DNA of 10,290 nt from Prevotellaceae bacterium (GTDB lineage Bacteria > Bacteroidota > Bacteroidia > Bacteroidales > Bacteroidaceae): contig JAISIB010000028.1 in NCBI GenBank assembly GCA_031262265.1, positions 1-10,290 on the forward strand. Reading direction: 5' to 3'. Of this stretch, positions 7,152 to 10,290 are shown piece by piece. Numbering within the stretch: position 1 is the stretch's first letter; each line of letters starts with the position of its first letter. The notes under the pieces are model-generated. The model was not told where the DNA came from. It worked only from the letters and a program-made list of their open reading frames with translations, and did not search any database. The translations under genes were made by a program, and so were the position numbers.

Positions 7152-9548
7152 ATGGCTTGCAATTGTACACATCATATAGCCGCCGATAAAGAGGCGATGA
7201 TTGCCAAAGTGGATGCAATCGTTGACCATATCGGCACTTCGAGACAAATGATTATTCCGTTGTTGCAAGCATTGCAGACCGCGTTCGATTATCTGCCGTC
7301 CGACGCACTCGAACGCGTGTACGAACGGACGGAAATTGACCGTGCGCAACTCATTAGCGTGTCGACTTTTTATTCCCAATTTAGACATATTCCTTACGGT
7401 AAGCATGTGATCAAAGTATGTACAGGCACTGCTTGTCACGTGAAAGGCGCATCGAACGTTTACGACTCTTTTCGTCGCGAGTTGAAAATGGCCGACGATA
7501 CGATCACGACCGATGATCGACTGTTCTCTATCGAAAAAATTGCTTGCTTGGGTTGTTGTACGCTCGCGCCGGTCGTGCAAATTGACGAGAAAATCTACGG
7601 GCACGTTTTGCCGGGTAAAGTAAACGAAGTTATCGAAGACTTTTTGACGCAACAAAGCGAGCACGAACGGGAAGAAACGGCCAAAGCCAAACGACAAGTA
7701 ATGGGTGAGATCCGACTGGGTATGGGATCGTGTTGCCAAGCCAGCGGCTCTGCGGATATTTATAAAGAATTGCAAACAGCCTCGAATGAATTGGGCATAG
7801 AAGTAGAGATAAAACCGGTAGGGTGCGTGGGCGTGTGCAATCAAGTGCCGCTAATCGACGTAGTGATGCCGGATAGCACGATTACTCGCTACCCGAATGT
7901 GAAAGCGGCGGAGATCAAAGAAATCCTGCACCATCATTTTAGTCCGACCGGCTACCTAAAACGTCTGCGCAACCGGTTGTTCAATCAAATAGACACGTTT
8001 CATACGGATATTACGTGGAATAATGTGATATGGAAGCCCGAAGACGAACGTACCGGCGTTATAAATACATTTCTCACAGGACAAAAACATATTTCCACCG
8101 AAGGCTACGGATTTCTTGCGCCTTTGAATTTCGAAGAGTATGCTTCGCACGAAGGTTTTCAGGCTTTACGAAAAGCCCTTGCCTGCACGAGAGAGGAAGT
8201 AGTGGATACGATATTGAAAGGAGGCATACGCGGACGCGGAGGAGGAGGCTTCCCGACCGGAAAGAAATGGCAGCTCGTCGCCGCATCGGATACAAAAGAA
8301 AAATATGTCATTTGCAACGGCGACGAAGGAGACCCGGGCGCGTTCATGGATAGGATGATGTTGGAATCTTACCCGTTCCGCATTATCGAAGGAATGCTGA
8401 TTGCGGGCTACGCCGTTGGCGCGGATAAAGGAATCTTTTATGTTCGTGCCGAATATCCGTTGGCGGTTACACGTATCCGCACGGCTATTCAATTATGCCG
8501 TGAGCAAAATCTGATAGGCGAGCATATCTGCGAGAGTAGCTTCTCATTCGATATATCCGTCTTCGAAGGTGCGGGTGCTTTCGTCTGCGGCGAAGAGACG
8601 GCACTCATCGCTTCGATAGAGGGTGAACGCGGTTTTCCGAAGCAACGCCCACCCTATCCGGCTATCGCGGGACTTCACGGCAAACCGACATTGGTAAATA
8701 ACGTGGAGACGCTTAGCCAGATACCTTATATTATACGAAAGGGCGCGGAGCAATATAGCCAAATAGGTACCGCAGGCAGTAAGGGGACGAAGGTCTTCGC
8801 GTTGGCAGGTAAGATACGACACGGCGGACTGGTCGAAGTACCTATGGGAATTACGCTCAATCGTATTATTGAGGAGATAGGCGGCGGCGTAGAAAACGGC
8901 GAAGCGTTGAAAGCCGTACAAATAGGGGGACCGTCAGGAGGCTGTATCCCGGCGAATTTATGCGAGGTGGAAGTAGATTTTGACGCTTTCAATCAAATGG
9001 GAGCTATGATGGGATCGGGAGGACTGGTAGTGTTGAGCGAAAGCGACTGTATGGTAGACGTAGCTCGTTACTTTCTTAGCTTCACGTGCGACCAGTCGTG
9101 CGGCAAATGTACGTTCTGTCGCGTAGGCATCCGGCGAATGCTTGATATATTGAACAAGATTTGCAGCGGGAAGGCCGAGGTCGCCGACATAGACAAGCTG
9201 GAAGAGTTAGCCAAAAACGTTAAAAACGCCTCACTCTGCGGACTGGGGAAAACGTCACCGAATCCGGTGCTCACCACGCTCAAATATTTCAGAAACGAAT
9301 ACGAAGAACACGTATGCGGCATTTGCAAAACGGGCACATGCAAGGAGATGATCAAATACATCGTGACGGATGCGTGCATAGGCTGCACCAAATGCGCCAA
9401 AGCTTGCCCCGTAGACGCCATTCCCTATACTCCGTATGAAGTGCACACCATTGATACGGACAAATGCGTACTGTGCGGACTATGTATCAACGAATGTAGT
9501 TATAACGCCATACGGAAAGTATCAAAACATCATGCAGATAACCATTGA
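7152..9548 (+). CDS. Fused NuoE-NuoF-type NADH dehydrogenase flavoprotein (HydC-HydB-like)
   Basis: This 798-residue soluble protein starts at the ATG at 7152, one base after the previous stop. Residues 10-165 are a NuoE-type thioredoxin-like [2Fe-2S] domain (C90-x4-C95 and C132-x3-C136). Residues 185-255 are a second thioredoxin-like domain (C194/C195, C225-x3-C229). Residues about 310-705 are NuoF: the NADH-site glycine loop GRGGGGFPTG (361-370), FMN-site NGDEGDPGAF (389-398), GAGAFVCGEETAL (473-485), and the N3 [4Fe-4S] ligands C650, C653, C656, C696. H720, C722, C725 and C730 follow, then two [4Fe-4S] motifs (C742-C745-C748-C752 and C772-C775-C778-C782). All key residues appear intact, so NADH oxidation with FMN is a secure inference. 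The layout is that of HydB with HydC fused to its front, as in bifurcating [FeFe] hydrogenases. Here it precedes a non-canonical [2Fe-2S] partner and follows membrane iron-sulfur genes, so it likely feeds NADH electrons to them. Confidence 0.95.
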   Translation: MACNCTHHIAADKEAMIAKVDAIVDHIGTSRQMIIPLLQALQTAFDYLPSDALERVYERTEIDRAQLISVSTFYSQFRHIPYGKHVIKVCTGTACHVKGASNVYDSFRRELKMADDTITTDDRLFSIEKIACLGCCTLAPVVQIDEKIYGHVLPGKVNEVIEDFLTQQSEHEREETAKAKRQVMGEIRLGMGSCCQASGSADIYKELQTASNELGIEVEIKPVGCVGVCNQVPLIDVVMPDSTITRYPNVKAAEIKEILHHHFSPTGYLKRLRNRLFNQIDTFHTDITWNNVIWKPEDERTGVINTFLTGQKHISTEGYGFLAPLNFEEYASHEGFQALRKALACTREEVVDTILKGGIRGRGGGGFPTGKKWQLVAASDTKEKYVICNGDEGDPGAFMDRMMLESYPFRIIEGMLIAGYAVGADKGIFYVRAEYPLAVTRIRTAIQLCREQNLIGEHICESSFSFDISVFEGAGAFVCGEETALIASIEGERGFPKQRPPYPAIAGLHGKPTLVNNVETLSQIPYIIRKGAEQYSQIGTAGSKGTKVFALAGKIRHGGLVEVPMGITLNRIIEEIGGGVENGEALKAVQIGGPSGGCIPANLCEVEVDFDAFNQMGAMMGSGGLVVLSESDCMVDVARYFLSFTCDQSCGKCTFCRVGIRRMLDILNKICSGKAEVADIDKLEELAKNVKNASLCGLGKTSPNPVLTTLKYFRNEYEEHVCGICKTGTCKEMIKYIVTDACIGCTKCAKACPVDAIPYTPYEVHTIDTDKCVLCGLCINECSYNAIRKVSKHHADNH

Positions 9549-10290
9549 TAACATACCGGTAACCGTCGACCCGAACGAGACCTTATTGGAAGCGGCACGT
9601 CGATTGGGATACGACATCCCTTCCCTCTGCTATGCACAAGGGGCAAAACATAAATCTTCGTGTATGGTATGTGCCGTTAGAAACAGCGTCAACGGACAAA
9701 TTATGCCTTCGTGCACGACATTACCGACAGAAGGAATGCAAATAGACACGCAAAGTGAAGCCGTCAAGCAGGTGCGTACACTATCATTGGAACTTTTGTT
9801 GAGCGATCACCGTGCCGATTGCGAGGCACCTTGCGCTCTGGTGTGCCCCAAAGGCTTGGAAATAGAGCAGATGCTGTCATATTACGACAACGGAGAACTT
9901 GATAAAGCCCACGCAGTGATTACTTCGGCTTTTGCGCTTCCGGAGGTGGGGTGCGAAGGATGTAAAGCACCGTGCGAGAAAGCTTGTCGACGGGGGAACG
10001 TCGATCAAGCAGTTTCCATTCGGGCTATTGTCCAAGAGATACTAACTTCGGCATCGCCTGCGGGTACGATCGCACCCGTAGATACCTTCATACGAACCAC
10101 AGATAAGAAAGTTTTTCAATCACGCCTCGGGCGATTTACGGAAAGAGAGAAAGATTTTTTGAAAGCAACCGTTATTACTCCGTCCCGATGCCTACATTGT
10201 GCATGTGCGGGGCGGGCAGATTGCCGGTTGCGCCGATATGCGACGGACGCAGCCATTAAACGTTCGCGCTATGAAGCATCTTCTGTCTTT
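9532..10290 (+). CDS. [2Fe-2S] / Fer4_20-like iron-sulfur protein, 3' end cut by window
   Basis: The ATG at 9532 overlaps the last 17 bases of the flavoprotein gene, and 253 codons stay open to the window end. Residues 1-75 are a NuoG/HydA N-terminal [2Fe-2S] domain: C33-x10-C44-x2-C47-x13-C61. Next come H93-x3-C97-x3-C101-x3-C105-P and C141-x2-C144-x3-C148-x3-C152 within a Gly-x-x-x-x-Ala helical region. The latter pair resembles the double [4Fe-4S] domain of GltD and dihydropyrimidine dehydrogenase (Fer4_20) more than NuoG's H-x3-C-x2-C-x5-C. Residues 220-231 carry C-x2-C-x-C-x5-C followed by RLRRYA, a motif I cannot assign firmly. The Rossmann FAD domain that follows Fer4_20 in GltD has not begun by residue 253. 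It most likely accepts electrons from the flavoprotein's NuoF unit, as HydA or NuoG do. Whether a catalytic domain follows is outside the window. Confidence 0.9.
   Translation, partial: MQITIDNIPVTVDPNETLLEAARRLGYDIPSLCYAQGAKHKSSCMVCAVRNSVNGQIMPSCTTLPTEGMQIDTQSEAVKQVRTLSLELLLSDHRADCEAPCALVCPKGLEIEQMLSYYDNGELDKAHAVITSAFALPEVGCEGCKAPCEKACRRGNVDQAVSIRAIVQEILTSASPAGTIAPVDTFIRTTDKKVFQSRLGRFTEREKDFLKATVITPSRCLHCACAGRADCRLRRYATDAAIKRSRYEASSVF

Larger units (their letters stand above)
1..10290 (+). other. Single operon, both ends outside the window
   Basis: All eight genes are on the plus strand. Junctions from first to last are gaps of 20, 4 and 5 bases, an ATGA overlap at 4090-4093, an overlap of 20 or 26 bases at 5342-5367, a gap of 1 base, and an overlap of 17 bases at 9532-9548. 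This leaves no room for internal promoters between genes or for intrinsic terminators, and I see no inverted repeat followed by a T run at any junction. Gene starts lack strong Shine-Dalgarno sequences and have A/T-rich upstream bases, as is usual in Bacteroidota. Tight overlap suggests coupled translation and fixed stoichiometry of a complex. The promoter must lie before base 1 and the terminator after base 10290. Confidence 0.85.

Noticed and set aside
7089..7844. Long minus-strand open frame of 251 codons antisense to the NuoE-like domain
   Set aside because: It lies wholly over a coding sequence with intact cysteine motifs on the plus strand, shows no recognisable domain, and is a composition shadow.

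Overview
The window reads as the inside of one large plus-strand operon from a Bacteroidota bacterium, most likely of the order Bacteroidales. The assignment is an inference. It rests on a near absence of Shine-Dalgarno sequences at clear gene starts, roughly balanced base composition, and a gene set (BamB/PQQ-like propellers beside NapH-like and NuoF-like proteins) that I associate with that group. Eight genes lie head to tail. Gaps are 1 to 20 bases and three junctions overlap. The first gene is cut at its 5' end and the last at its 3' end. No gene-free stretch exceeds 20 bases, and I see no RNA gene, promoter, terminator, mobile element or CRISPR array.

Bases 1-3527 encode three propeller proteins. 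Two are related PQQ-like (BamB-type) propellers, the second with an N-terminal membrane anchor. The third is a Tat-targeted six-bladed (NHL-like) propeller carrying unusual cysteine clusters. Bases 3533-5367 encode a Tat-exported polyferredoxin with 17 cysteines and a NapH/NosR-like multi-spanning membrane iron-sulfur protein. Bases 5342-7150 encode a protein with three membrane segments, a disordered Pro/Glu/Thr-rich linker and a C-terminal PQQ-like propeller that should sit in the periplasm.

Bases 7152-9548 encode a soluble NADH-oxidising flavoprotein in which NuoE, a second thioredoxin-like [2Fe-2S] domain, NuoF and a 2[4Fe-4S] ferredoxin are fused in one chain, resembling HydC plus HydB of bifurcating hydrogenases. 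Bases 9532-10290 encode the start of its likely partner. This has a NuoG/HydA-type [2Fe-2S] domain followed by a GltD-like (Fer4_20) cysteine domain and an unusual C-x2-C-x-C-x5-C motif, in place of the expected hydrogenase ferredoxin domains.

Taken together, the genes suggest a transmembrane electron pathway. NADH would be oxidised in the cytoplasm by the NuoEF-like flavoprotein. Electrons would pass through the [2Fe-2S]/Fer4_20 protein to the NapH-like membrane protein, and then to the exported polyferredoxin and propeller proteins outside the membrane. No terminal reductase, haem protein or hydrogenase catalytic domain is visible, so the final substrate is unknown. The opposite direction, oxidation of a periplasmic compound, cannot be excluded. 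This uncharacterised assembly is the most interesting thing in the window.
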